From positions 249,803-313,802 of the forward strand of contig ML996687.1 of assembly GCA_010356995.1 (NCBI GenBank): a stretch of 64,000 nucleotides of DNA. Direction: 5' to 3'. The position numbers were made by a program, and so were the translations under genes. Positions 53,477 to 64,000 of the stretch are shown piece by piece. Source of the stretch: Trichodelitschia bisporula. Taxonomy: Eukaryota; Ascomycota; Dothideomycetes; Phaeotrichales; Phaeotrichaceae. The notes below the pieces were generated by a model. It saw only the letters and a program-made list of their open reading frames with translations, did no database searches and was not told the DNA's origin. Within the stretch, counting starts at the first letter, position 1. Each line of letters starts with the position of its first letter.

Positions 53477-56400
53477 ATGGCGTCCCACCCGCATACATCA
53501 CCGTCCGGCGCTATGCCAGGACATCATGGACCTCCACCTGCCGGCCACCAGCAGCAAAATGGACATATTCCCGTGGGACAGCAGCAACCTAAGACAATTG
53601 GACAGCTGTTGGCTCAGGTCAACGAAGGCACCTGGATGCAGCTTGGTAGGCTTCAACGTACACTATGTTTAAGAGCCCAAATTAATCTTGCAGGGCAACT
53701 CTGTGAGCTTCAAGGGGACCTTGACGGTGCCAATTATGCCTATGAACAAGTCATCCGCCATAATTCGTGGTCGGTCCCCGCGATGCAAGCTATTTCCTGC
53801 ATTTTGCGCAGTCGTGATCAGTTCGCACCTGCTATCGACTATCTGCGTGCGATTCTCAAGATTGAGCCAAACAACGGCGAGACTTGGGGAAGCCTTGGTA
53901 AGACTCTTATGGTAGACTCTCTTCTCATACTTTGACCTAACCCATCCAGGCCACTGCTACCTCATGCTAGACAACCTGCAGGAGGCATATTCCGCCTATC
54001 AGCAGGCCTTGTACCATCTTCAAGATCCCAAGGTTCGTTGCGGTCCGTGACAACGCGCAGCATTTGCTCACTAGTACAGGAACCCAAGCTTTGGTACGGG
54101 ATTGGCATCCTGTATGATCGCTATGGCTCGCTTGAGCATGCCGAGGAGGCCTTTTCTCAAGTTATGCGCATGGCGCCAGACTTCGAGAAGGCCAACGAAG
54201 TCTACTTCAGGCTTGGTATAATATACAAGCAGCAGCAGAAGTACCGCGAATCCCTTGAAGTAAGTCTGCTGGTCGCGAATCTCACAAAGACTAACTGGTC
54301 AGTGCTTCAAATACATCGTCGGTGATCCGCCTCGGCCGCTCACCGAGGAGGACATTTGGTTCCAGATCGGACATGTCCACGAACAGCAGAAGGATGTAAG
54401 TTTATTATCGGCCCAATGTAAGCAAATGCTCACATCCGGTAGTTTGATGCTGCAAAGACCGCGTACAAACGCGTCCTTGACCGCGACCCGAAGCACGCCA
54501 AAGTCCTACAGCAGCTTGGTTGGCTCTACCACCAACAGAGCTCAAACTTCCAGAGCCAGGAGCAGGCTATCGAGTACCTGGAGAAGTCCGTCGCCTCAGG
54601 TGAGTTGCCGCCCGGTCATCCCTTGGTACGACGTGCAATCGGTCTGACGGTGCACAGATCAAACGGATGCTCAAAGCTGGTACCTCCTTGGCCGTTGCTA
54701 TATGTCACAGCAGAAGTACCCGAAGGCCTACGAGGCGTACCAGCAGGCCGTCTACCGCGACGGGCGAAATCCGACTTTCTGGTGCTCGATTGGTGTCCTT
54801 TACTACCAAATCAACCAGTATCGCGACGCGTTGGATGCATACTCCCGCGCGATCCGCCTGAACCCCAACATTTCCGAGGTCTGGTACGACCTAGGCACTC
54901 TGGTAAGTTGCAGTGACACGGCGACATGTTGTACAGAGGGCTGATCATGTTTTAGTACGAGTCTTGCAACAATCAGACAACAGATGCGCTCGACGCCTAT
55001 CAGCGCGCCGCTGACCTTGACCCGACCAATGTGCACATCAAAGCCCGTCTGCAGCTACTGCAGAGCGGCCAGGCCACGACCGGCATGCCCAACCAAAACA
55101 GCGCACCGCTACCTCAGGACATTCATCCGCAGGCCTACCAGCCGGCCGCCGTCAATGGTCCACCCGGCCCGCAATGGGGCGCTGCACCGCAGGCTGCCCA
55201 ACCTCCGCAGGGCCCTCCTCCGCCGGCCTTCGACTATGACCGTAGACTCGCGGAGATTCGGCAGACGCAGCCTGTGTCGGCGCCGCAGCACCAGTACCAC
55301 CCCTCGTATGATCAGCGCGATGGTGGCCGGCCGCCTGCGCCTCCACCGCTGCCTGCCGTTCAGCGGCCTGCCACCCCGAGGCAGGATATGCGGCCCTACC
55401 AGGAACCGCCACGTCCCAACCCCGCTGGGCGGCGTGGCTTGACGCCGTCACCCAAATCACAAAATGCTGTGCCAACTTATCAAAGTACTCAGCAGGCGCT
55501 GCCGCTGCCTCCCCCGCCTCCAATTCAGCCGGTGCACAATCAGCCGCCGCCGCCCAGCTCTGTGCCGCAGCCCAATCGGATCACCAATCCCAACTATGGC
55601 CCGCAGGCTTCAAACGTTCCGGCACCGCCCATCACAGCCACCCAGGGGCCGATGGGATATAACCGTGGCACGCCGCCGCCGGATGTCAAAGTACGCCCGT
55701 TGAACCTCGAAGCCCGTCCTCCGTCTGCGGGCTCCAACTATCAGCACCAGCAATATCAGCACCATGCCAGTGCGACCGCGCCGCCGTCAATTGCTAATGG
55801 TGCCCCTGCACCAGCATCCGCTCTAGTCGCTGCTGAGAGTGCTGCCCGCGAACGCGACGAACGCGCCCCGAAGCGTATGCGGGAGTGGGAAGACGAGAGT
55901 GGTATGAACGGCAAGCCGGCGCAGAATGATGAGAAGCGCTTACGACTCGACGAAGGTCACGCTGTCCGCCCCCCTCCTTCGCTGGCTGCCCACGCACCCC
56001 CCAATGCCACGCCGCCTCGCCCGCGTTCTGTCGACACTGAAGGCACGGGTCGGCGTCCGCAGGAGGACCCTCAGCGTCGTGGCGGTCCCCCTGAGTACCA
56101 CCCGTCCGAAGCTGCACATCATCCATCGCTTCCAGCGATCCAGCCTCCTCTTCCTGCTGTGCAGGGTCCACCCCCTCCTCCTCCCTCTATCCCGCGTCTT
56201 AACGACACTATCAAAGAGGAACGCGGGGCCCCTCCCCCTCCGCCCCCACCTCCGCCTTCCGCCGGGCCAGACAACATCGCGAACCGTCCGTCTGCTCAGC
56301 GTGAACCGTCACGTGAGACTGTGCACGAGGCAGCGGCGCGCAAGATGGAGGTGGATGAGGACTACGATGATGAAGAGGATGAGAAACGTACTGGACCTAA

Positions 56401-56491
56401 TGTTCAAGGTCCACCTCCGCCACCGCCTCAGCTCGCTCATGGTGGGAAGGAGAGGGAGTCGCCCCGGGGTGGAGAGACTGATCGCTCGTAA
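53477..56491 (+). CDS. SSN6: General transcriptional corepressor Ssn6/Cyc8 (TPR protein)
   Basis: TPR partner of Tup1 (RcoA in Aspergillus) in the global corepressor. Eight exons: 53477-53645, 53694-53897, 53950-54032, 54080-54259, 54303-54395, 54443-54599, 54658-54902, 54956-56491 (888 aa, sum 2667). A Pro/Gln/His-rich N terminus precedes about ten TPRs (about residues 45-395), for example LCELQGDLDGANYAYEQVIR, TWGSLGHCYLMLDNLQEAY, LWYGIGILYDRYGSLEHAEEAF, VLQQLGWLYHQQSSNF, SWYLLGRCYMSQQKYPKAYE and FWCSIGVLYYQINQYRDALD. The C terminus is Pro/Gln-rich and disordered with poly-Pro runs (PPPPPPPPPS) and acidic DEDYDDEEDEK. All seven introns sit in the TPR part; the first (48 nt) is a stop-free multiple of three. 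The start MASHPHTSP follows a C/T-rich leader. Confidence 0.97.
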
Positions 56492-58297
56492 TGTATATCC
56501 CATCATGACGACCAACTCTGACGTCCTATGTCTCAAGGACATTCGCATGCGGCTATCATGAAGAGGACAGCTTCGACTTTTTGTCGCCTGCTGTAGGAAG
56601 GCTTCGCCCTGTAGGTCGGTGTTGATACTTGCGTTGGAGTCCTGATTTTGCCAGTCCATTACTGGTATTTCCTTTGTTTCTGCTTATGAATTTCGGTGGG
56701 CCGGAACGGGGTGTTGTATCTCTCGTTTGGTGGGAGGGAAACGGGATTTGGTTGGGGAGGGGCGGATGGATGAATCAACCACGAAAAGCCCGGCGGCGTT
56801 TGCGTTTTTCGAGTGATGAATCCAGGAATGGAACGGGTGTCTCGTTTTCATTTACTCTTTTGTGTCGCAATCTGTGGATGGTCTTTCGATCTGATATGCA
56901 TTTTGTGTTCTGGCTCCAGTACGGAAGGTGGAGGATCCGCTGGTAGGAGGCATGGTTTGCCTAGCAGGCTTTGCTCTTCCTTTGCGTTGAGTTATGCCAT
57001 TCCTTTTGTTTCTCGATTGGTCTCAGGTGGTCTTACTTGGAGGGGAAATGTTGCGGGTCGAGGTCCGAAGGGTTGATGAATTCGCAGAGTCATCCCACTG
57101 CTGCTTTAAGAAATAGCTAGGAAGCGGTCAAATGACCAGGCTTCTACAGTAATCTCTTTACTTAAACGGCTCTTCATCTGTCAATAGGCATTCCACGGTG
57201 CGTCCATGCGAAAGCAGTTCTCTCATGTGGAACCGCGTTTGTCGTCATGGCTTGGCAATCTTGACATCGACTTTGCCTCGCATCTCACGCTTCAACTCCA
57301 GGCATCAAACCATCATGTCTCATGTCTGCATCCTCGAGCGCGGCTGAAAGTTATAAGCTGAAAGATGAGCTGTTGCATTCTTTTCCTTCATGTTAGTGTT
57401 GGCATCCGATGGATGTTGACGAGCAGCGCAATGGCGCCAACCACTGGTGAACTCATCAACTTCTCATGCACGAATGGCACTGGAATTGCATGAGGCCTAC
57501 TGCGCTAGGTTTGGGGAGAATTGTCCACAGATATTGACACTGTGGTTTGATCTAGCAGTTCCAAGTTTGCGATGCTGGCAGGGAAATCTACAAACGCGGA
57601 GCACTGTCTCGTGGATGAGTTCGTTGACTACAGGAGAGCCCACGCATCTTCAAACAGAGTCACGCGCTTCTCGGCTTCCACTCTTACCCCTCAATTGAGG
57701 ACATACTGAAGGCCGACAAGCAACTTGTGTTGATGCTTCGGCTGACGTGGCTCACGCATCCGGCCATGTTTACAGACGTCAGATTCGTTGAAATCCCTTC
57801 CTCTGTCCCATCATCACGCAGAGCAGACCATTGGGGATCTGTGCAAGGAGTACGAGGGAGTGTCGACGGACGTCAGGAAGAAGATCGTGAGAATTCACGT
57901 TTGGCTGGACTCCATGTGAGCCACAATCCCGCCGATGAAAATGCTAAGGAAAATGAAGCACCGAACGATCATCGCCCACCGGTTGTACATCATAGCGGTG
58001 TTCAACATCAAGATGAACATGCTTAAGACTGTCCTCCGCACTCTTCCAGCCGACAATTCGAGGAGTTGGGGCTGCACGACGCGGGAAGGATTAAAGACGC
58101 GATGTCTGTTTCACAAGGACGGATATATCATGAATCCATGAATTACGCTGAAATCAACGAGCTAATAAAGACCGACCATGACCACATGCGCCTACTACCT
58201 AACGCCCAGCCTCGAGAAGTGAGTTCATCCCACCATATGTACCTAGAATTGCCACCTTCTAAACAGCCAATGCCTCAAACATTCCAATCGCACCATA
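56492..58297. other. 1.8-kb region, SSN6 3' side; possible gene relic
   Basis: About 56492-57150 looks like ordinary SSN6 3' flank. From about 57650 to 58230 short plus-strand frames have protein-like composition (LLGFHSYPSIEDILKADKQL; TIGDLCKEYEGVSTDVRKKI; NYAEINELIKTDHDHMRL) but lie in different frames without convincing splice sites. I do not recognise the sequence and leave it uncalled; it may be a decayed or lineage-specific gene. Confidence 0.35.
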
Positions 58298-59193
58298 TCA
58301 CTCACTGTACAGCATGTCCGTCTTAACCGCCGCACTATCCGTCCTCCCCATCCGCTGCGCACTGGTCCTCCCCCACTTCCTCGCATCAGTCACCATGTCC
58401 ATAGACACTCCCTCCTTGCCAGGCACGGTACAAGCACTCAACCCCGTCGGAGCCATCTGAATATAAATCGCCTCCCAGCTGTGGGCCGGCACATCATACG
58501 CCTCATGGTAAATACCAAGGTGAGGATACTGCTTCCCATTCTTATTCCACCAGCCCCAGCCCTTGCGATGCACTTCGCTATGCGCAAACGCATGCAGCGA
58601 CTCCATGTCCTTGAAGTACCCGATGATCCCGACCTGCGCGTTCTCGTCCCCCGAGTTCGGCGCGCCCGTGAAGTTGGTGCCGCCGAGGTAGCCCAGCTCG
58701 GCGCTGCGGGTGTTCAGATCGCGCATCATTTCGCCCATGAAGGCGCCGAGCTCTTTGACGCCCGGGGCGAAGACGCCGAGCGGGTGGCTCGACTTGGCGC
58801 CGAGGATGAGCACCGTCACGTTGCGGCTCGCGCCGATGACTGCGCCCGAGGCATCGCGGTCCTGGAAGGAGGCGGCGAAGCGGTGGGGGATGGCGGCGTC
58901 GAGTTCGGGATTGCGGAGGTGCTTGGTTGCGATGAGGTGGTTTTTGAGCAGGCGCCCGCCGAGGAGGATGAGGAAGAGGAAGGCGGAGAGGCGTGGGGTG
59001 AGGAGTGTGCTTAGGAGGAGGTGCAGGCAGCCGCCGAGGAGCATCCAGGTGGTTGTTCGGGCTTGGCTGCGGAAGACCTGCGGAGGGTTAGGGGATATTA
59101 TTCTCGTGGGGAAGAGTAGAGGCATACATGGGAGTCGAGGAGTTTATAGATGAACTTGGGGGCCCGAGTGAGCTTGCGCAAGTTCGGGGCCAT
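58298..59193 (-). CDS. DUF4188 / monooxygenase af470-like protein
   Basis: Two exons, 59193-59128 and 59077-58298, giving 281 aa; the intron 59127-59078 has a GTATGC donor and CCGCAG acceptor. The spliced start is MAPNLRKLTRAPKFIYKLLD and joins SHVFRSQARTTTWML. A hydrophobic hairpin (about residues 33-60: MLLGGCLHLLLSTLL, LSAFLFLILLGGRLL) suggests membrane association. The conserved region follows: NVTVLILGAKSSHPLGVFAPG, FMGEMMRDLNTRSAELGYLG, VGIIGYFKDMESLHAFAHSEVHRKGW, HLGIYHEAYDVPAHSWEAIYIQMAPTGLS. This ferredoxin-like ABM-type fold with DMESLHAFAHS and HLGIYHEAY is what I associate with the DUF4188 family, one member of which is a fumagillin-pathway enzyme. No biosynthetic cluster surrounds it here, so its reaction is unknown. 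Confidence 0.85.
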
Positions 59194-59920
59194 GATGGGT
59201 GGATTGGATAGAAGATTGATGGATAATCGGTGAAGTTGCTCTGTTCACTGGAGTTCAAACAGGATATGTTGAGGGGCTTTTATAGATTGATATGATATAG
59301 GCAGCAGACAAACGGGGGGACGGTGGCTATCTGTATATCAGATCCAGCCATCCTGCAGATGAACCCCAACGACCAGCCACACGGAGCCGCTTAGCTATTC
59401 ATGCATCAGCCAGCTCGCTCGGGGGATCCTCCAGGGCTTTACGAGGCTGCGTTGTGGCCGTAGGCTGCAGGACGCGGGGGTGGAATCCCTCCGGTTGTGA
59501 GTATTTTGTGTCCCGTACAGAGAGGCTTCCGTCACGTAGCTCCGCGTGTTCACTTGCAGCCGTTCTCACTTCTACGCCCCTTGGAGCATATCGTGTCCCT
59601 AATGCAAAAGAGCATATCCCTCCTCTACGTCAGTGCCAGGCACAAGCCCGCCGCTTTTAGACCGGGAGATGCACAATTCTATTGTGCTTCTCCGCGCGAT
59701 GAAGTTAAAAACCTGCGAGCATGACATGGACAACTGTAGCATTCACCTCCAATTGCCCCCAGAACAAAGATTATGTCCTGTCTGAAAGCGGCCAAAGGCG
59801 AAACATAACCTGATACCATTACCCCCATCCGCTAGCGCCGACGTCAAAACAGCATTCCCGCGGACTTCCATCACCGCAACATCCCACATCCACTCTCTCT
59901 GATTACCACACAGCTCAATC
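59194..59920. other. Divergent promoter region, DUF4188 gene / FMP52
   Basis: 727 bases between divergent starts. Only short unrecognised frames; no repeat or RNA gene seen. Confidence 0.4.
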
Positions 59921-60656
59921 ATGGCAGAGGCTGTCATCGTAGGAGGCACCGGCCTCGTGGTGTGTATTCCTTATCCCTCAAGCTTGATCCCTGTAGAACT
60001 AACTTCTCCAACAGGGCTCTCGGATCGTCGCCGCACTGCTCTCCTCCTCTACCTTCAACTGTGTACATGCCTTCACACGTCGTCCCCTCCCCGTCTCCTC
60101 GCCCAAGCTCTCAAACATAGACAACCTGGACCCCGTATCCTGGCCCTCTGGCTTCCCCTCCCTGTCCGGGCAGCTAGCCTTCTTCTCCGGCTTGGGCACC
60201 ACACGTGCCGCAGCCGGCGGCTTCGCAAACCAGCGCAAGATCGACTATGAACTGAACCTGGAGCTGGCAAAGGCGGCAAAGGCAGCGGGTATACAGACAT
60301 ACGTGCTCATTTCGAGCGCCGGCTCCAGCTCCAAGAGCCTTACGGGCTACGCGAAGATGAAGGGGGAGCTAGAGGATGCGGTTAAGGAGCTGGGGTTTGA
60401 GCATTGCGTTATCCTGCAGCCTGGCCTGCTGATGGGCAAGAGGGATGAAATGCGTATCCCCGAGCTGATAGCTCAGAAGGCGGCGGATTTTATCGGGATG
60501 TTTGGGAAGGGCTGGGTGGAGAGCTGGGCGCAGGATGTCGGGGTTATTGGGAGGGCGGCGGTGAGGGCAGCGGAGGCTTGTGTCAAGGGTGAGAAGGAGA
60601 AGGGGGTGTGGGTGGTTGGGATCACGGAGATCAATAAACTGGGGAAAGAGGAGTAG
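59921..60656 (+). CDS. FMP52: Fmp52-like NAD(P)-binding mitochondrial outer-membrane protein
   Basis: Two exons, 59921-59959 and 60015-60656, giving 226 aa, close to the yeast protein's length. The first exon encodes just 13 residues (MAEAVIVGGTGLV). Splicing restores the Rossmann glycine motif GGTGLVGSRIV. Then follow the beta-alpha units CVHAFTRRPLP, YVLISSAGSSSKS, the short-chain-dehydrogenase-like YAKMKGELE (Tyr-x3-Lys), and the Rossmann-type HCVILQPGLLMGKRDE. The family (HTATIP2/TIP30-related) has atypical SDR folds; yeast Fmp52 localises to the mitochondrial outer membrane, with no established substrate. No transmembrane segment is evident by eye. The start ATG is the first in the frame and is needed to complete the nucleotide-binding motif. 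Confidence 0.92.
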
Positions 60657-61456
60657 GAATGGGATTGCTTGGCAGCTGGGGGAAGAGGTGAGGGGGTGAG
60701 GATGAGGTGATGCGTCCGAGTCTGGCAGTGCACATAATGAGGAACCGTACATATGGGACTGAACTCAACTGGATTGAGACAATGGAGACTTCTCTTTTTG
60801 CTTCTGCTTCTCGCTTCCGTGTTTCTCAAGAGCTCCCCCCATCATCACATGTATGCAGGGTATTTCCGAATGCGGTTAGATGCTGCTATGCATCACGTTC
60901 GGCGGCATCCGATCGAGTGTCTGTGCTCAAAGACTCGTGGAACGACATCAAATTAATATGTTTTGAAGGCAAACGTTCAGTCTCTTGAGCATATCCTTCC
61001 TCAATGAATCACCAAAGCCGTTATTACCGGCTTTGAAGCTTTCAGGCTCCCAGGCCCCTCTAACCAGTCAGTAGTCGGCTAAAAAGCAGGGTCAGCAGGG
61101 TCGGGGAACCCCGCGCGGGGCATCGTCTCGACTATCGGCGAACTCCTCACAAGCTTATGCGGAAAAGACGTGGTGGCCGGGGGTGATAAGCGCGGTGTGT
61201 GTTTGCTTCTTCTAATGCTACTAGATTTCGCTCTTCCTCTCTTAAGCTCCTTTATCGCCTGTAATTGATCAAGATTCGTTCCTTCCCAAGCGCAGATCGT
61301 GTCCAATATTGCCGTCTCGCCCCCCCTTGTACAGGTTTGCCATTCACCCGTGTGCTACATAAACCAGACGCCACCCCGCTTGCGCCCAAGCTCTCCCGTC
61401 TGGTTTTGCTTGCGAGAGAGTAATCGGTGAAGCTTACATCGCCACTTCATGCTGTA
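60657..61456. other. Intergenic: XDH promoter region
   Basis: 800 bases between FMP52 and the XDH start. Contains a short inverted-repeat-like pair (accaaagccgttattaccgg / ccggctttgaagc, about 61011-61045). In A. nidulans the orthologue is induced by the purine activator UaY; I did not identify its site. No gene is seen. Confidence 0.4.
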
Positions 61457-64000
61457 ATGGCTCCTGGAGTTCTCGTCGAGCCCGCTGTAGCATCGGAATC
61501 GAGTCGGTCACTCGCCACCGTAACCGCTGACTACGATGACACTCTGCGCTTCTACCTCAATGGCACAAAGGTCGTGCTAGACTCGGCCGATCCTGAGGTC
61601 ACCTTGCTCGAATACCTGCGGGGCATTGGGTTGACGGGCACGAAGTTGGGATGCGCCGAGGGGGGTTGCGGCGCTTGCACTGTTGTACGTCTCAATTTCT
61701 CTCCCCGTCAGCACGGCACTGATCAGTCATTAGGTTGTGTCACAGTACAATCCGACCACGAGGAAGGTCTACCATGCCTCGGTAAATGCGTGTTTGGCGC
61801 CCCTCGTCAGCGTTGACGGCAAGCATGTCATCACTGTCGAGGGCATTGGCAGTGTGAAGCAGCCTCATCCGGCGCAGGAGCGCATCGCCAAAGCCAATGG
61901 CAGTCAGTGCGGATTTTGCACGCCTGGAATTGTGATGGTGGGTGTCTTCGCCGATTTTCGTACAGTTCGTCTAACTGTGGCGTAGAGCCTGTATGCTTTG
62001 CTCAGAAACAATCCCGAGCCGACGGAGCACGATGTCGAAGAAGCATTCGACGGCAACTTGTGCCGGTGTACTGGATACCGGCCGATCCTCGATGCTGCGC
62101 AGTCGTTCAGTGCCTCGAAGGGCTGTGGCAAGGCGACAGCAAATGGCGGCAGTGGATGTTGTATGGAAAAGGGGGAAGGCGGAGGTTGCTGTAAGAACAA
62201 GGCTGGCACCGAAGAAGAGCCCTTCATCAAATTTGAGCCACCAGAGTTCATCGCATACAACCCGGAGACCGAACTCATCTTCCCGCCCGCACTCCACAAG
62301 CACGAATTCAAGCCCCTAGCCTTCGGCAACAAGCGCAAGAAATGGTATCGACCAGTCACACTAGAACAACTTCTGGAAATCAAGAGCGTCTATCCGTCGG
62401 CCAAAATCATTGGCGGCAGCACTGAGACACAAATCGAAGTCAAGTTCAAGGCTATGCAGTACACTGTGTCCGTCTTCGTCGGAGATATCCCCGAGCTGCG
62501 ACAGTACTCGTTCGAGGACGAGTACCTCGAAGTCGGCGGCAATGTCGTTCTTACCGACCTCGAGCGCATCGCCACCAAGGCCATCGCCCACTACGGCGAG
62601 GCACGCGGCCAACCCTTCGCTGCGATGCTGAAACAACTGCGTTACTTCGCCGGCCGGCAAATCCGCAACGTGGGCACGCCGGCGGGCAACTTGGCCACTG
62701 CATCGCCCATCTCGGATTTGAACCCGGTGTTCATGGCCACGAATTCGGTCCTCATCGGCAAGTCTGCGGAGACGACGACGGAGCTTCCAATGAGCGAGTT
62801 TTTCAAGGGATATCGTACTACGGCTTTGCCGCCGGATGCGATCATTGCGAGTATCCGTGTGCCAACCGCGAAGCCAGAGCGCGAGTATATCCGCGCGTAC
62901 AAGCAGGCGAAGAGGAAGGACGATGATATTGCCATCGTCAACGCGGCGCTTCGGGTGCGCCTCAGCGAAAATAACGCTGTCGAAGACTGCAGCCTCATCT
63001 TCGGCGGCATGGCGCCCGTTACCATTGCTGCGAAGAAGGCCACCGAATTCCTGGTTGGAAAGCCCTGGGCTGACCTTGGTACGCTGGAAGGCGTGATGAA
63101 TGCGCTGGAGCAGGACTTTGATCTCCGCTTCGGTGTCCCTGGAGGAATGGCGACCTACCGCAAGTCGCTTGCGCTGGGCTTCTTCTACAAGTTCTACCAC
63201 GAGGTGCTTTCCTTGCTCGCTGGCGCTGAAGCTGAAGTCGACACTGAGGCTATCGGCGAGATCGAGCGCGGTATATCGAAGGGGAAGAAGGACCACGCGG
63301 TCGCGAAAGAATACGAGCAGAAAATTTTGGGCAAGGAACGCAATCATGTTGCTGCCATGAAGCAGTGCACCGGCGAGGCACAGTACACGGACGACATCCC
63401 GCCGCAACGGAACGAGCTGTACGGCTGCTTGGTGCTGTCGACGAAGGCGCATGCCAGGCTTCTGTCTGTGGATCCGTCAGCTGCGCTCGAGCTCCCGGGC
63501 GTGGCGGACTGGGTTGATCATCGCGATTTACCGAACCCGGAGGCCAACTGGTGGGGCGCGCCGCGGTGTGACGAAGTCTTCTTCGCGGTCGATGAGGTGT
63601 ACACAGCTGGACAGCCCATTGGTATCATTTTGGCGGACTCGGCGAAGCAAGCTGAGATCGCGGCGCGGGCCGTCAAGGTCGAGTATGAGGATCTACCGGC
63701 GATTTTTACGATTGAGGAGGCGATCGAGAAGGACAGCTTCTTTGACCATTTTCGGTACATCATTAGGGGAGATACGGAAAAGGGGTTCGCGGAGGCGGAT
63801 CATGTGTTCACAGGCGTGACGAGGATGGGTGGTCAGGAGCATTTCTACCTCGAGACGAATGCGTGCGTCGTGGTTCCGAAGCCGGAGGACGGTGAGATCG
63901 AGGTTTTCAGCAGCACTCAGAACCCAGCTGAGACGTAAGTTTTCCCGGTATCTTGAGATCAAGGCTGACACCTCTAGGCAATCGTACGTCGCGCAGGTCT
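61457..64000 (+). CDS. hxA: Xanthine dehydrogenase / purine hydroxylase I (3' end outside window)
   Basis: Molybdoflavoenzyme that oxidises hypoxanthine to xanthine to urate in purine catabolism. Exons in window: 61457-61684, 61734-61937, 61986-63934, 63978-64000 (cut by the edge; about the first 800 of roughly 1,350-1,400 residues). The plant-type 2Fe-2S domain has [20 protein letters not shown]. The second cluster is in [13 protein letters not shown] joined to [12 protein letters not shown] Cys/Gly-rich linker ([29 protein letters not shown]) follows, then the FAD domain ([36 protein letters not shown]). The start of the molybdenum domain includes [14 protein letters not shown] and [12 protein letters not shown]. 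Introns 61685-61733, 61938-61985 and 63935-63977 each restore conserved text. An upstream in-frame ATG at 61427 is possible but gives a non-family N terminus. Confidence 0.96.

Noticed and set aside
1-64000. CRISPR arrays, virus-like elements, biosynthetic gene cluster
   Set aside because: No regularly spaced repeats, no virus-like protein frames, and the single DUF4188 gene has no polyketide, terpene or peptide-synthetase neighbours. The genes are ordinary scattered eukaryotic genes.

Overview
The window is nuclear DNA of a filamentous ascomycete (Pezizomycotina; the class cannot be fixed from sequence alone). The evidence is short introns of about 43-77 bases, with a few outliers up to about 130, carrying GTRNGY donors and CTAAC/CTGAC-type branch points. 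The gene set is typical of these fungi: an Ssn6 corepressor, a KRE6-type glucan-synthesis protein, purine hydroxylase, a fungal rhodopsin-like 7-TM protein, a GAS2/KAR9-like protein and an App1 phosphatase. Neighbouring genes lie on mixed strands and there is no operon structure. I found no transposon, virus-like element, CRISPR array, rRNA or tRNA that I can support. Coordinates of multi-exon genes run from start codon to stop codon; introns are listed in the text. Most splice models were checked by reading-frame closure (summed exons divisible by three) and by continuity of recalled family motifs.

Layout, left to right. 1-7312: 3' part of a giant HECT ubiquitin ligase (Tom1/Ptr1/HUWE1 type). 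8010-10263: peroxisomal ABCD half-transporter (Pxa2 type). 11072-13705 (-): GAS2-domain, KAR9-like cytoskeletal protein. 15894-17284: membrane-anchored SGNH/GDSL hydrolase. 18068-20490: HMG-box transcription factor. 21492-23774 (-): KRE6/SKN1-like GH16 protein. 24569-25063 (-): small conserved hypothetical protein. 27152-27793: orphan protein with a duplicated C-x-C-Y-x-C motif. 28860-29170: degenerate tandem repeat. 29352-31166: divergent pair HIT1 (zinc-finger HIT) and COX11. 31376-34174 (-): App1 phosphatidate phosphatase. 34958-36692: divergent pair AP-3 sigma and frataxin. 37141-42483 (-): DPH3, a secreted YWTD-like propeller, nicotinamide riboside kinase and a 7-TM rhodopsin-like protein. 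44055-45317 (-): EAF3/MRG15. 45318-53476: about 8.2 kb with no recognisable gene. 53477-56491: Ssn6/Cyc8. 58298-59193 (-): DUF4188/af470-like protein. 59921-60656: FMP52. 61457-64000: xanthine dehydrogenase, cut by the right edge.

Functional themes are ordinary housekeeping: mitochondrial and iron-sulfur biology (COX11, frataxin, FMP52; the Fe-S enzyme XDH), chromatin and transcription (EAF3, Ssn6, HMG factor), trafficking and lipid metabolism (AP-3, App1, Pxa2) and cell wall (KRE6). I see no pathway gene cluster and no clearly new multi-gene system. The most unusual observations are two GC-AG introns in one KRE6-like gene, several frame-preserving stop-free introns (including two bracketing a 63-base exon in the ligase), the duplicated cysteine motif in the orphan protein, the histidine-rich tail of the 7-TM protein, and the long gene-free stretch upstream of SSN6.
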